Counted from the stretch's first letter, positions 1 through 7,125 are shown. The stretch: 11,566 nt of DNA from JABCZZ01 sp964454545 (GCA_964454545.1 CAYVTI010000056.1:1-11566), one strand, 5' to 3'. Notes: generated by a model not told the origin, from the sequence alone. A program made the numbers and translations.

Positions 1-188
1 ACCCTATACTACATCACTTTCTACTTGCATACGAAGGTAGGTCCATACATGACAAATGTTTGTGCCGCAAGAGAGGGGGAACGCAAATCCAGAGAAAATT
101 AAAACTGCATACCCTGTTTATCATATTGATATTTCTAAATATATTTAATTTTCATAAAAGTTTCACACAAGGGGTAGCTAGCATAGTG

Positions 189-194
189 TATTAT
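189..194 (+). promoter_or_regulatory. possible -10 element of the 223-1581 gene
   Basis: TATTAT matches the sigma-70 -10 consensus TATAAT in five of six positions. It lies 28 bp before the start codon, which would give a short leader. No good -35 hexamer sits at 16-18 bp; the nearest candidate, TTCACA at 162-167, is 21 bp away. This is an AT-rich region where such matches arise by chance, so it is a weak call. Confidence 0.2.
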
Positions 195-211
195 CAAAAA
201 TAAAATTGTAT

Positions 212-216
212 AGGAG
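212..216 (+). promoter_or_regulatory. ribosome binding site for the 223-1581 gene
   Basis: AGGAG lies six bases before the ATG at 223. It is a strong Shine-Dalgarno match and supports both the reality of the gene and this choice of start. Confidence 0.75.
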
Positions 217-222
217 TATGTT

Positions 223-1581
223 ATGGTTGAAGCAGAGGAAAAAGCGCTAGCTGAGGCTAGAATTAAGAAACTTGTAGCTGATCCTGCAATATGCCAAATC
301 ATACAAGTAGAAACAGAAGAGAGTAAAGTGCCACGTGGGGTGATTTATTTTGATTGTATGAAAAATCATGATGTAGATATACTCCAATTAAGGAAGGATT
401 TAATGGCTATAGGTGTACTGGACCCCGTTGTTGAGTCGGGGATAGTACGGATAAATTATCCAAAAGATAATGAACTCGTTTTAAAATTGGCGGCGGGAAG
501 AGAAAATAATTTAAGGGCAGGGTTATTAGCTTATAGCCTCGATCCAGCAGTGTTAGAACCTCCAGCAAAAGTTCAGACCCCTCCGACATCGGCGGTAATG
601 ACTGCAATCCGCAAAGCGTATGAACAAAATGATATTACAGTAAAGAAGTTTAAACTTTCTGACGGATTATTCAGTATCTGTTTTGAGTGCAGAAATCCAG
701 AAATATTTACCGGACTAGAAACTACGTTGAATAATGTTTTAAAAGTACAAACTGATGATAATGTACAACTAACTAATCAGAGAATATTACGTGTTCGAGT
801 AGGAGAAAATAGAAAAAACAACAAAATAATGGGTGATGCACTTAAAACGATGGGCATAACTTGGGAAAATCAACAGGAACTTGATCTAAGTAAACTCGGA
901 ATATCATCGCCGGGACATCCGCAAATAAGACCACAGCAACAGGTGGTATATCCATCAATGCAATTACCACCACCGTTACGGACTGACCAACCGTCACGAC
1001 TGAGGAATATGTTGTCAAGGGCCAGAGAAGCGGCTGGATTTCCTGATACACGCACAAAAATTAATAGGCTTTTAAATACAGCAGAAGGGGTATCACTTGT
1101 GGCGTCTACATTAGTTGAACATACAAACCCGGACAATCTTGAACACAGCCAATTGACGGCACGTATAGAGTTTAGAAACAATGAAGGATCAAGAGTAACG
1201 CGAGCTGAACAGTTACTTGGTTGGGTGGGTATTACAGATACGACTAGAAGAAGTGTGCCCGCTTCTGGGGATAAGGCAGGGACTACCATGTTAACTATAA
1301 ATAATGAAAATGATGCCTATTTTCTGGCAGCGGCACGGGAAGAGGCGATACGGCGTTGGGGGGTAGAAGCAGTAGGTAAACATACATATGCGGAACAGAG
1401 GCGTACAGAGCAGCAAAGGCAGGCACCGCCAATGTCGGAACAAGCTGCACATCAAGCTCGAGAAGCGGCCGCTTTTCCGGCCTCGGTCAGTCAGGCCGGG
1501 TATAGCAAGCCATCTGCTCAGCATTCTTCAGTTTTAGGAATTCGTCTTGCCAATGGTAAGCCATCGAGGTTCCCAAGTTAG
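223..1581 (+). CDS. hypothetical protein with three diverged internal repeats
   Basis: I do not recognise this 452-aa family. No signal peptide or membrane segment is visible, so it is probably soluble. By eye it holds three related alpha/beta units at about residues 12-92, 125-208 and 279-374. Each has a hydrophobic strand ending in an F/E/D-rich patch (GVIYFDC, FSICFEC, TARIEF), a helix (LRKDLMAIGV, LETTLNNVL, AEQLLGWVGI), a second strand (GIVRINY, ILRVRVG, TMLTIN), then an N/D/E-rich turn and an alanine-rich helix. Pro/Gln-rich linkers separate them (about 112-122 and 230-258). AREAAGFP (267-274) recurs as AREAAAFP (412-419), and the C-terminal tail (385-452) is Gln/Ala/Ser-rich and probably disordered. 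Codons such as ATA, AGA and TTA are frequent, unlike the GC-rich neighbours, which hints at separate ancestry. It converges on the histidine kinase gene, 53 bp away, with no clear terminator between. An adaptor, effector or accessory function is conceivable, but nothing in the sequence decides it. Confidence 0.8.
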   Translation: MVEAEEKALAEARIKKLVADPAICQIIQVETEESKVPRGVIYFDCMKNHDVDILQLRKDLMAIGVLDPVVESGIVRINYPKDNELVLKLAAGRENNLRAGLLAYSLDPAVLEPPAKVQTPPTSAVMTAIRKAYEQNDITVKKFKLSDGLFSICFECRNPEIFTGLETTLNNVLKVQTDDNVQLTNQRILRVRVGENRKNNKIMGDALKTMGITWENQQELDLSKLGISSPGHPQIRPQQQVVYPSMQLPPPLRTDQPSRLRNMLSRAREAAGFPDTRTKINRLLNTAEGVSLVASTLVEHTNPDNLEHSQLTARIEFRNNEGSRVTRAEQLLGWVGITDTTRRSVPASGDKAGTTMLTINNENDAYFLAAAREEAIRRWGVEAVGKHTYAEQRRTEQQRQAPPMSEQAAHQAREAAAFPASVSQAGYSKPSAQHSSVLGIRLANGKPSRFPS

Positions 1582-1634
1582 TAAGTATACCTAGTATATA
1601 AAGAATGGCTTTTCCAATATAAGGAGATAGTCAG

Positions 1635-2963
1635 TCACACCGGCAGCGTAATCCTCACCCGTAATCCTCCCATCGGCGCATCCTCCAGCGCGATTTCGCC
1701 GCCGTGGCGCAGGATGATGTCCTGCACGATGGAGAGGCCCAAACCTGCGCCGCTTTCGTCGAGGTTGCGCGAGGCGTCGAGGCGCTTGAAGGGCTGCATG
1801 GCAAGCTCGCGCTGTTCTTCGGGGATGCCGTTTCCATCGTCATCCACGGTGATTTCCACATGGTGGCCGTCCGTCCCGCGCACGGCTATCTCGCAGCGCG
1901 TGCCGTAGCGCAGGGCGTTGTCGATGATGTTGTTCATGCAGCGGCACATGGCGTTGTAAAACACGGTAATCGCCGTATCTGACTCCACCTCCAGCTTCAC
2001 GTTCTTTCCCTGCGCGGCGTATTTTCCCGCAATATCCCCCAGCAGGACGGATACGCTCACCTGCTGCGCCTGCTCGCCGCCCTTGCCGCGCGCGAAATCA
2101 AGATATTCCTGGATCATTTTCTCCATGTCATGCACGTCGGCAAGCAGCGGCGCGGCGTATTTCTGCTCCGGCAGCATGGCCAGCGCGAGGCGCATGCGGG
2201 TAAGCGGCGTACGCAGGTCATGGGAAATGGAAGCGAGCATGTCCGTGCGCGCGCTGATCATGCGTTTGAGGCGCTCGCGCATGGCGATGAAGGAGCGTCC
2301 CGCCTGCCGTATCTCGCTCGCGCCCTGCGGCCTGAATTCGAAGTCGTCCTGCCCGCGGCCGAATTTCTCCGCCACCTGGGCGAGCTTGCGGATGGGGCGG
2401 ATCTGGTTGCGCAGGAAGATGGTCGCCACGCTCATCAGGAGCGCCGCGGAGCCAATCATCCACAGGATGAAAACAAGGGCGCTCACGCTCGAGAGGCGCT
2501 TGATGGGGAATTCCATGCGCAATACGTTGTCCCTGAGTTTCACCAGCAATATCGCTTTGCTTTCTCCCCTGGAGCGGCGCACCAGGAAGGGCTCGTCGAT
2601 CACATCGCGCAACTGCGGGACGAATGTCGCAAAAACCGCGTCGTCGCTCCTGCTTGGAAAATGGCCTTTCTCAGGGTCGTACGGCAGCCGCGAGACTTCA
2701 ATGCTCATGAACTGCAGGGCGTATTTTTCCACTTCAGCCTTATGCCGGTCATCGGCATGCTTTATTTCATTGACAATGAAGGCGATGTCGCCTGCCAGCG
2801 CAGCAGCGAAATGGCGCTCCACGTTTTCCCAGTGCTGCATGTAGAACACGTAAATCGCCATCGTCTGGGTGATGACCATCGGTAGCACCAGTATGAGGAA
2901 GGCGCGGCTGAAAAGGCTGGTCGGCAGGAAACGCTTCACTCGGCTCAGGTTGAAATTTTTCAT
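1635..2963 (-). CDS. EnvZ-like sensor histidine kinase
   Basis: This is an inner-membrane two-component sensor that autophosphorylates on histidine and passes the phosphate to a response regulator. The 442-aa protein has a first membrane segment (about 20-42), a periplasmic sensor region of about 115 residues, a second membrane segment (about 159-184) and a HAMP linker (about 185-237, with the typical RPIRKLAQVAEKFGRG). The H-box SHDLRTPLTRMRLA carries the phospho-acceptor His248. The ATP-binding domain shows an N-box (NNIIDNALRYG, 344-354), a G1 box (DDDGNGIP, 374-381), an F-box-like PFKRLDASR (391-399) and a G2 box (GAGLGLSIV, 405-413). All catalytic motifs are intact. The H-box and overall layout resemble EnvZ and related OmpR-family kinases. 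A GAGGA motif about 10 bases upstream of the ATG supports the start. No response regulator gene adjoins it: the gene upstream is a divergent transporter and the one downstream is convergent. The stimulus cannot be read from the sequence. Confidence 0.93.
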   Translation of the reverse strand: MKNFNLSRVKRFLPTSLFSRAFLILVLPMVITQTMAIYVFYMQHWENVERHFAAALAGDIAFIVNEIKHADDRHKAEVEKYALQFMSIEVSRLPYDPEKGHFPSRSDDAVFATFVPQLRDVIDEPFLVRRSRGESKAILLVKLRDNVLRMEFPIKRLSSVSALVFILWMIGSAALLMSVATIFLRNQIRPIRKLAQVAEKFGRGQDDFEFRPQGASEIRQAGRSFIAMRERLKRMISARTDMLASISHDLRTPLTRMRLALAMLPEQKYAAPLLADVHDMEKMIQEYLDFARGKGGEQAQQVSVSVLLGDIAGKYAAQGKNVKLEVESDTAITVFYNAMCRCMNNIIDNALRYGTRCEIAVRGTDGHHVEITVDDDGNGIPEEQRELAMQPFKRLDASRNLDESGAGLGLSIVQDIILRHGGEIALEDAPMGGLRVRITLPV

Positions 2964-3166
2964 GGACGACTGTTCCTCATGCCGGTTATCCTATTGGCGT
3001 ACATTCCCGATTTTGTCATTCCTGCCTGCGCGGGAATGACGTCCGTATTTATGTCAAGGATATGCATGCAGACTTTTCTAGCCTGTAATTTTCTTATAGG
3101 CAAGCTACGGACGTTATGCTTAATACTCCGGTTTAATTCAAATTCCTGAAACATTCGTAATAATAC
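2964..3166. other. divergent intergenic region between kinase and transporter
   Basis: This 203-bp gap should hold the promoters of both the histidine kinase (minus) and the TauE/SafE gene (plus). The kinase has a recognisable ribosome binding site here. The plus-strand gene has no clear Shine-Dalgarno sequence before its ATG at 3167. I found no convincing sigma-70 promoter pair in either direction. The main structure is the palindrome at 3015-3040. Confidence 0.4.
3015..3040. repeat. palindromic GTCATTCC...GGAATGAC element
   Basis: The 26-bp element has arms GTCATTCCTGC and GCGGGAATGAC around a 4-base loop (3026-3029). It can form an 11-bp stem with one G-T wobble. It resembles the dispersed GTCATTCCCGC-type inverted repeats found between genes in many proteobacterial genomes, whose minus-strand reading gives the familiar VIPAQAG string, also present here. 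Only one copy is in this window, so its repetitive nature is inferred. It has no T-run and sits between divergent promoters, so it is unlikely to be a simple terminator. Confidence 0.6.
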
Positions 3167-3907
3167 ATGCAATATATCCTCCTTTTCCTGACCTCCATAC
3201 TGGCCGGGGCGCTGAATTCAGTCGCAGGCGGCGGCAGTTTCTTCACGTTCCCGATGCTGATTTTCACCGGCATGAGTTCCATTGTCGCCAACGCCACCAA
3301 TACGATGGCGATCTGGCCGGGCTCAATCGCAAGCGTCGTGGCGTACAAGGAAGAAGTCATCGCCAGCCGCAAGCTGCTGCCCATGCTGATGGCCACCAGC
3401 ATGGCTGGTTCCGGCCTTGGCGCGTTCGTGCTGCTCAAAACTCCGGAGACGGTGTTTTCCGGCCTTATTCCCTATCTTCTGCTATTCGCCACCCTGCTTT
3501 TTGCCTTCAGCGGCCATATCACGCGGCAATTCAGGAAACTGCGGGGAATGCATCTGGGCACTGCCGGTTCCGTCGCGCTGCAGCTTGCCATCGCCTTTTA
3601 CGGCGGCTATTTCGGCGGCGGCATGGGGATCATGATGCTGGCCATGCTGTCGCTCATAGGTCTCACGGACATCCACCAGATGAACGGGCTGAAAACGGTT
3701 CTCGGGACCATGATTAACGGCATCGCGGTTGTCATCTTCGTTATATCTGGCATTATCGCGTGGCCGCAGGCGTCTGTCATGATTGCAGGCGCCATCATCG
3801 GGGGATATGCAGGCGCGGCGTATGCGAAGAAACTGCCGGCAAGCGTGGTGCGCAAATTTGTCATCGCGACGGGAGCGGCGATGACGGTTTACTTTTTCCT
3901 GAGATGA
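3167..3907 (+). CDS. TauE/SafE-family (TSUP) membrane transporter
   Basis: This is a 246-aa polytopic inner-membrane protein of the sulfite exporter TauE/SafE family, whose members move sulfite, sulfoacetate or other small organic anions. The characteristic N-terminal segment ALNSVAGGGSFFTFPML (15-31) is followed by NATNTMAIWPG (42-52). The second half has the matching YGGYFGGGMGIMMLAML (145-161) and NGLKTVLG (173-180), reflecting the internal two-fold repeat of the family. About seven or eight hydrophobic segments can be drawn. The length is normal. The ATG at 3167 is the first possible start, since an in-frame stop lies two codons before it, but no good ribosome binding site precedes it. 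The LolA-like gene starts 14 bp after its stop, so the two are likely co-transcribed. The substrate is not predictable. Confidence 0.9.
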   Translation: MQYILLFLTSILAGALNSVAGGGSFFTFPMLIFTGMSSIVANATNTMAIWPGSIASVVAYKEEVIASRKLLPMLMATSMAGSGLGAFVLLKTPETVFSGLIPYLLLFATLLFAFSGHITRQFRKLRGMHLGTAGSVALQLAIAFYGGYFGGGMGIMMLAMLSLIGLTDIHQMNGLKTVLGTMINGIAVVIFVISGIIAWPQASVMIAGAIIGGYAGAAYAKKLPASVVRKFVIATGAAMTVYFFLR

Positions 3908-3921
3908 TGTAGAAGTGGGGT

Positions 3922-4560
3922 ATGCGTTTTTTCCTTTCACTTCTTGTAGCCGTTCTTTTCTCCCAGCAGGCGTTCGCGGCTGTGAAAGCCGTTCCGTACA
4001 GGTTGGACAATGAGGACAAGGCGGCGCTCGCGCGCGTGGAAAATTACCTGACCGGCATCCGCACCATTTCCGCGGATTTCATCCAGGCGGATCCGAACGG
4101 CAATATCTCCACCGGGAAATTCTATCTGGAGCGGCCCGGCAAGTTGCGCATGGAATATGCCCCGCCGACCCCGGTGCTCATGGTGACGAGCGGCGGGTAC
4201 ATCATTTATTATGACAAGGAGCTTGATCAGGTCAGCCGTATCCTGCTTGATTCCACGCTGGTCGGCTTCCTCGCCAAGAAAGACATACAATTCAACGATC
4301 AGGTGATGATAACGAACGTCATGCACGGCGATAACATACTGGAGCTTTCCCTGGTGCAGAAGAAACATCCGGGCGATGGCACGCTTACGCTTGATTTTTC
4401 CGAGAACCCGCTCGCGCTGCATAACATGATTGTCAAGGATAGCTCCGGCCAGATCACCACCGTCGCGCTTAATAACGCGCGCTTTAACCTGCCGCTTGAC
4501 CAACAGCTGTTTGTCTTCAAGGACCCGCATCTGGGCGGGAAGCAGGGCATCAGGAATTAG
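3922..4560 (+). CDS. lolA: LolA-like outer-membrane lipoprotein carrier
   Basis: LolA-type proteins are periplasmic chaperones that take lipoproteins released by the LolCDE transporter and hand them to the outer membrane. The 212-aa product has a signal peptide (residues 1-19, hydrophobic core FFLSLLVAVLF, cleavage after AFA). The mature part shows the family pattern: an N-terminal helix with ENYLTGIRTISADFIQ (40-55), then GKFYLERPGKLRMEY (65-79) with the conserved Arg-Pro-Gly. These are followed by strands matching a half-barrel (MVTSGGYIIYYDKELDQV) and a central helix region around LLDSTLVGFLAKK (108-120). Length fits LolA. It begins 14 bp after the transporter gene, with only a GGGG-type ribosome binding site. 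Its stop lies 4 bp from that of a convergent gene that itself encodes a lipoprotein, a plausible but unproven client. A LolA paralogue rather than the main LolA cannot be excluded. Confidence 0.85.
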   Translation: MRFFLSLLVAVLFSQQAFAAVKAVPYRLDNEDKAALARVENYLTGIRTISADFIQADPNGNISTGKFYLERPGKLRMEYAPPTPVLMVTSGGYIIYYDKELDQVSRILLDSTLVGFLAKKDIQFNDQVMITNVMHGDNILELSLVQKKHPGDGTLTLDFSENPLALHNMIVKDSSGQITTVALNNARFNLPLDQQLFVFKDPHLGGKQGIRN

Positions 4561-4564
4561 AAAT

Positions 4565-6697
4565 CTACTCTGCCAGCAGGATTTCCAGCTGTTTGTCGGC
4601 GGGGGTTAGGGGTTTCGCCCTGTTTTTCTTTGCCTGGGATTGCGGCTTCCTGACCTTGTTATGCGCAAGTTTTCTGGGCGCTGCCTTGGGGTGTATGACG
4701 CGCATCGGGCGCCTTGCTATTTCTTCCGGAGTGGCTTTCCGTTTCTTCACGGATGACAGTTTTGCATGCGGTTTCGCTTTTATATGTTCTTCCAGCTTCA
4801 CAGGAGATGCGGCCGTTACTTTGGATGCGACGGTCGTTTCATGCGGCACGGTTATGTTCGGCTGATTGTGTTGCACAGGATGGCTGCCGGGCGGCTGTTC
4901 CGGCGGGTTGAGTTTCAGCTGCGGCTGGCTGCTTGCCGTTGCGGAAGGCGCAGGGACAGCGGGTTGTGCCATATGGATATTCGGCTGGCTGTTTGAGCTG
5001 ACGGATGGTGCGGGTGTAGCAGGCGTCTGAGACAGCCTGAATTGCGGATTGCTGGTTGCGGCTGCCGTTGCCGACGATGGTGCGGGGGAAGCGGCCTGTG
5101 CTGCGTGTTCCGATGGTTGTTGTGCCAGCCTGAACTCCGGCTGGCTGGTTACGCTGGCAGAGGATGGTTGTAGTGAGGAAGGCGCTTGCAATGCGCGTTC
5201 GGTAATATGTTCAGGTGGCTGTTGTGCCAGTTTGAACTCTGGCCGGTTGTTTATGGTAGTTGGGGCTGCTGCCGGTGCGGTCGCCTGATAATGCACTGAG
5301 GAAGAAGATGGGGCAGGAGGCTGGCTGACTGCATATGCCGATGAAGGCTGGGAAGAGCCAGGCATCTGTATGATACGCTCGGAAGACTGCGCTCCTGGCG
5401 CTGCATGGTAATGCACTGAGGAAGAGGCCGGTTGCCCCGGCTGTATGCTGGGCTGGTTGACAACACTGGCGGATGGCTGGATAGGGGAAGCGGCCTGCGC
5501 TGCTCGTTCCGACGGCTGTTGTGCCAGTCTGAACTCCGGCTGGTTGTTAATGCTGGTTGGGGCAACGGACGGTGTCGCTGCATGGTAATGTGCCGTAGCA
5601 GGGGAAGGCGCGGGTTGTGTCAACTGGATATTGGGCTGGCTGGTGGCGCTGGCGAAGGGCTGAGTCGGGGAGGATGGCTGTGCCGAACGTTCGGAAGGTT
5701 GCTGCGCCATCCTGAATTCGGGATGGTTGTTGATCGTTGTCGAAGACGGCTTGTCGGCGGCAGCGGGTGCAGATCCGGGCGCGGCCTGATAATGCGCTAC
5801 CGAAGAAGCGGGTGCTGGCTGTGCCGGTTGCGCGCCCGGCTGGCCGGTTATGTTTATGGAAGGATATTGCGGTGGCGGCGACACCAGCTCCGCAGGATGG
5901 CGTTGTTCAGATACCTGTTGCGGCCGCGTGATACTCGGCTGGTTATTGACGGATACAGGCTGCACCGGAACGGCGGTTGCCTGATGTGCCGGTGTCTGCG
6001 CTGACGCTGGCGTTGATGCCTGCGATTGTTCCGCAGCCGTGGCTGTCCGCGCTTCTTCCTTTTCCGGCAGCGGATAAGCCTTGTTGTTTATGGTAACGGA
6101 TACCGGCTGCTGTTGCGGCGGTTCGGTGCGGGGCTGTCCGACAGGAGTTTTCTTTTCTTCGGCATTTGCAACCGGCATTCTCGCTTTTTCCGTCTCTTCC
6201 GCGGATGCAGGCTTTTGGATCGGGTGGTTCTGCTCCGATTCTGCCGGAGGAGTTGCAGTTGCCTGCGCGGCTGGCGCATTATTGCCCGGCGGCTGCGCGT
6301 ACTGGCCATATCCCGGCTGGTTAATCACGGTTACGGATACGGGCGATACCGGCTGATTTGTCGGCTGGTTGCCGGTAACCGTTGATGTTTCGCCTGAGGG
6401 GCAATGTCCCGCCGCGTCACATCCTCCGCCTGTCTTCGCATTGCGGAAATCCACCACGTACCTGTATCCATCGCGCTCGCGCATGCATTCATCGTAAAGG
6501 GCGCTTAACGCATTGATCTTCTCCTTTTCGGAAAGCGGCTCGATATCCGGCTTGTTATATAAATCCAGCCTGTCCCGCGCCTGTTCGCGGCAATCCTTCG
6601 AGGGAGGGGGAATAGGTGACGACGGGGGGGTGGACATGTCGGCTTCCGTGCATCCGGCAAACAGGATGAGGAGCGGAAGGATAAGGTAATATCTCAT
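4565..6697 (-). CDS. Pro/Gln/Ser/Ala-rich repeat lipoprotein
   Basis: I do not recognise a family. The 710-aa protein starts with a lipoprotein signal peptide (MRYYLILPLLILFAGC) whose lipobox FAGC gives lipidated Cys16. The next residue is Thr, not the Asp inner-membrane retention signal known from enterobacteria, so outer-membrane placement is likely. A small N-terminal region (about 34-101) contains Cys36, Cys71, Cys93 and Cys99, which could form two disulfides. Residues ~118-618 are low-complexity and probably disordered. They carry about a dozen degenerate copies of a motif close to INNQPEFRLAQQPSE (clearest at 322-336, 383-397, 482-495, 517-530) and four [AV]HY[QH]A[AT] copies (301, 369, 428, 468). 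The C-terminal ~75 residues are strongly basic (for example SVKKRKATPEEIARR). Such a tail on an anchored flexible stalk could contact peptidoglycan, LPS or a partner; this is inference. The start overlaps the stop of the FliJ-like gene as ATGA, indicating coupling. Confidence 0.85.
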   Translation of the reverse strand: MRYYLILPLLILFAGCTEADMSTPPSSPIPPPSKDCREQARDRLDLYNKPDIEPLSEKEKINALSALYDECMRERDGYRYVVDFRNAKTGGGCDAAGHCPSGETSTVTGNQPTNQPVSPVSVTVINQPGYGQYAQPPGNNAPAAQATATPPAESEQNHPIQKPASAEETEKARMPVANAEEKKTPVGQPRTEPPQQQPVSVTINNKAYPLPEKEEARTATAAEQSQASTPASAQTPAHQATAVPVQPVSVNNQPSITRPQQVSEQRHPAELVSPPPQYPSINITGQPGAQPAQPAPASSVAHYQAAPGSAPAAADKPSSTTINNHPEFRMAQQPSERSAQPSSPTQPFASATSQPNIQLTQPAPSPATAHYHAATPSVAPTSINNQPEFRLAQQPSERAAQAASPIQPSASVVNQPSIQPGQPASSSVHYHAAPGAQSSERIIQMPGSSQPSSAYAVSQPPAPSSSSVHYQATAPAAAPTTINNRPEFKLAQQPPEHITERALQAPSSLQPSSASVTSQPEFRLAQQPSEHAAQAASPAPSSATAAATSNPQFRLSQTPATPAPSVSSNSQPNIHMAQPAVPAPSATASSQPQLKLNPPEQPPGSHPVQHNQPNITVPHETTVASKVTAASPVKLEEHIKAKPHAKLSSVKKRKATPEEIARRPMRVIHPKAAPRKLAHNKVRKPQSQAKKNRAKPLTPADKQLEILLAE
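4898..5959 (-). repeat. degenerate coding repeats in the lipoprotein gene
   Basis: Related DNA blocks recur within this stretch. On the plus strand, variants of GTGCCAGCCTGAACTCCGGC appear near 5122, 5225, 5521 and 5704. TAATGCACTGAGGAAGA appears twice, near 5289 and 5409. They encode the PEFRLAQQ and SVHY motifs. Near-identity at the DNA level suggests fairly recent internal duplication or gene conversion. Unit spacing is irregular (about 40-100 residues). Confidence 0.7.
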
Positions 6698-7125
6698 ACG
6701 GGATTTTCCTTGAGCCTTTGATACTGCTGGCTGCCAACCTCGTCGAATCTCTTCTGCAGGCGGTGTCTTTCTTCTTCCTGCATCTTCTTCTTGATATTAT
6801 CTGAAGCGATTTCGTATTTCTTCTGCTCGCTGTATTCCTCGCTTATTTCAATGCGCTTTTTCTCGATGGATTCCTGCAGGTTTTTTATCTCTTCCCTTAT
6901 GGCGGCTATTTTCTTTTTCACATGCGTCGAATAAGAACCGAAATAGCGCGCAAGTGCCGGATCGTCTATGACCAGCTTCATCTCCTGCTCATGCTCGCGG
7001 CGCAGTTTATCCGCCAGCAATTCAAGCTGGTGCGACTCTTCCTCAAGCGCGATCATTTCGCGGCGCAGGAAGTCCGCTTTCTGCTTGTGTATTTTAATCA
7101 GCGTGGCAAGGGTTTTTATGGCCAT
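6694..7125 (-). CDS. FliJ/YscO-like coiled-coil protein
   Basis: The 143-aa protein is almost entirely helical coiled coil, rich in Lys, Glu and Arg, in two long helices (about 1-55 and 63-125) joined near IDDPALARYFGSY (53-65). The opening MAIKTLATLIKIHKQKADFLRR and the late KKYEIASDN segment closely resemble what I recall of alphaproteobacterial FliJ proteins. FliJ is a cytoplasmic component of the flagellar type III export apparatus that works with the FliI ATPase and the export gate. No other flagellar gene is in the window, so the assignment rests on sequence pattern alone; an unrelated coiled-coil protein is the alternative. I prefer the ATG at 7125. The frame is open to an ATG at 7224, but that extension is AT-rich, overlaps the miaA end and looks unlike the family. 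The ribosome binding site is weak. The stop overlaps the lipoprotein start by 4 bp. Confidence 0.6.
   Translation of the reverse strand: MAIKTLATLIKIHKQKADFLRREMIALEEESHQLELLADKLRREHEQEMKLVIDDPALARYFGSYSTHVKKKIAAIREEIKNLQESIEKKRIEISEEYSEQKKYEIASDNIKKKMQEEERHRLQKRFDEVGSQQYQRLKENPV

Larger units (their letters stand above)
1..222. other. AT-rich upstream region without a gene
   Basis: I see no convincing reading frame here. The region is clearly AT-richer than most of the window, especially from about 100 onward, and it precedes the equally AT-rich gene at 223. The only functional signals I can suggest are a possible -10 element near 189-194 and the ribosome binding site at 212-216, both listed separately. 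No tRNA, repeat or insertion-sequence end was recognised, but the left edge of the window cuts off context. Confidence 0.5.

Noticed and set aside
1586..1598. TATAC-CTA-GTATA hairpin as terminator for the 223-1581 gene
   Set aside because: The 5-bp AT-rich stem is too weak and no T-run follows.
2083..2885. Long plus-strand frames opposite the histidine kinase
   Set aside because: They are antisense shadows of a GC-rich gene with all kinase motifs intact and show no recognisable protein features.
4558..4567. TAGAAATCTA palindrome spanning both convergent stop codons
   Set aside because: It is only 10 bp, arises from two TAG stops facing each other, and has no G/C stem or T-run to act as a terminator.
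4898..5959. CRISPR-like repeat array
   Set aside because: The repeats lie in frame in a long coding sequence, vary in sequence and spacing, and encode a degenerate protein motif.
5432..6004. Plus-strand frames opposite the repeat lipoprotein
   Set aside because: They are Arg/Gly/Cys-rich by-products of the repetitive antisense strand with no start signals.
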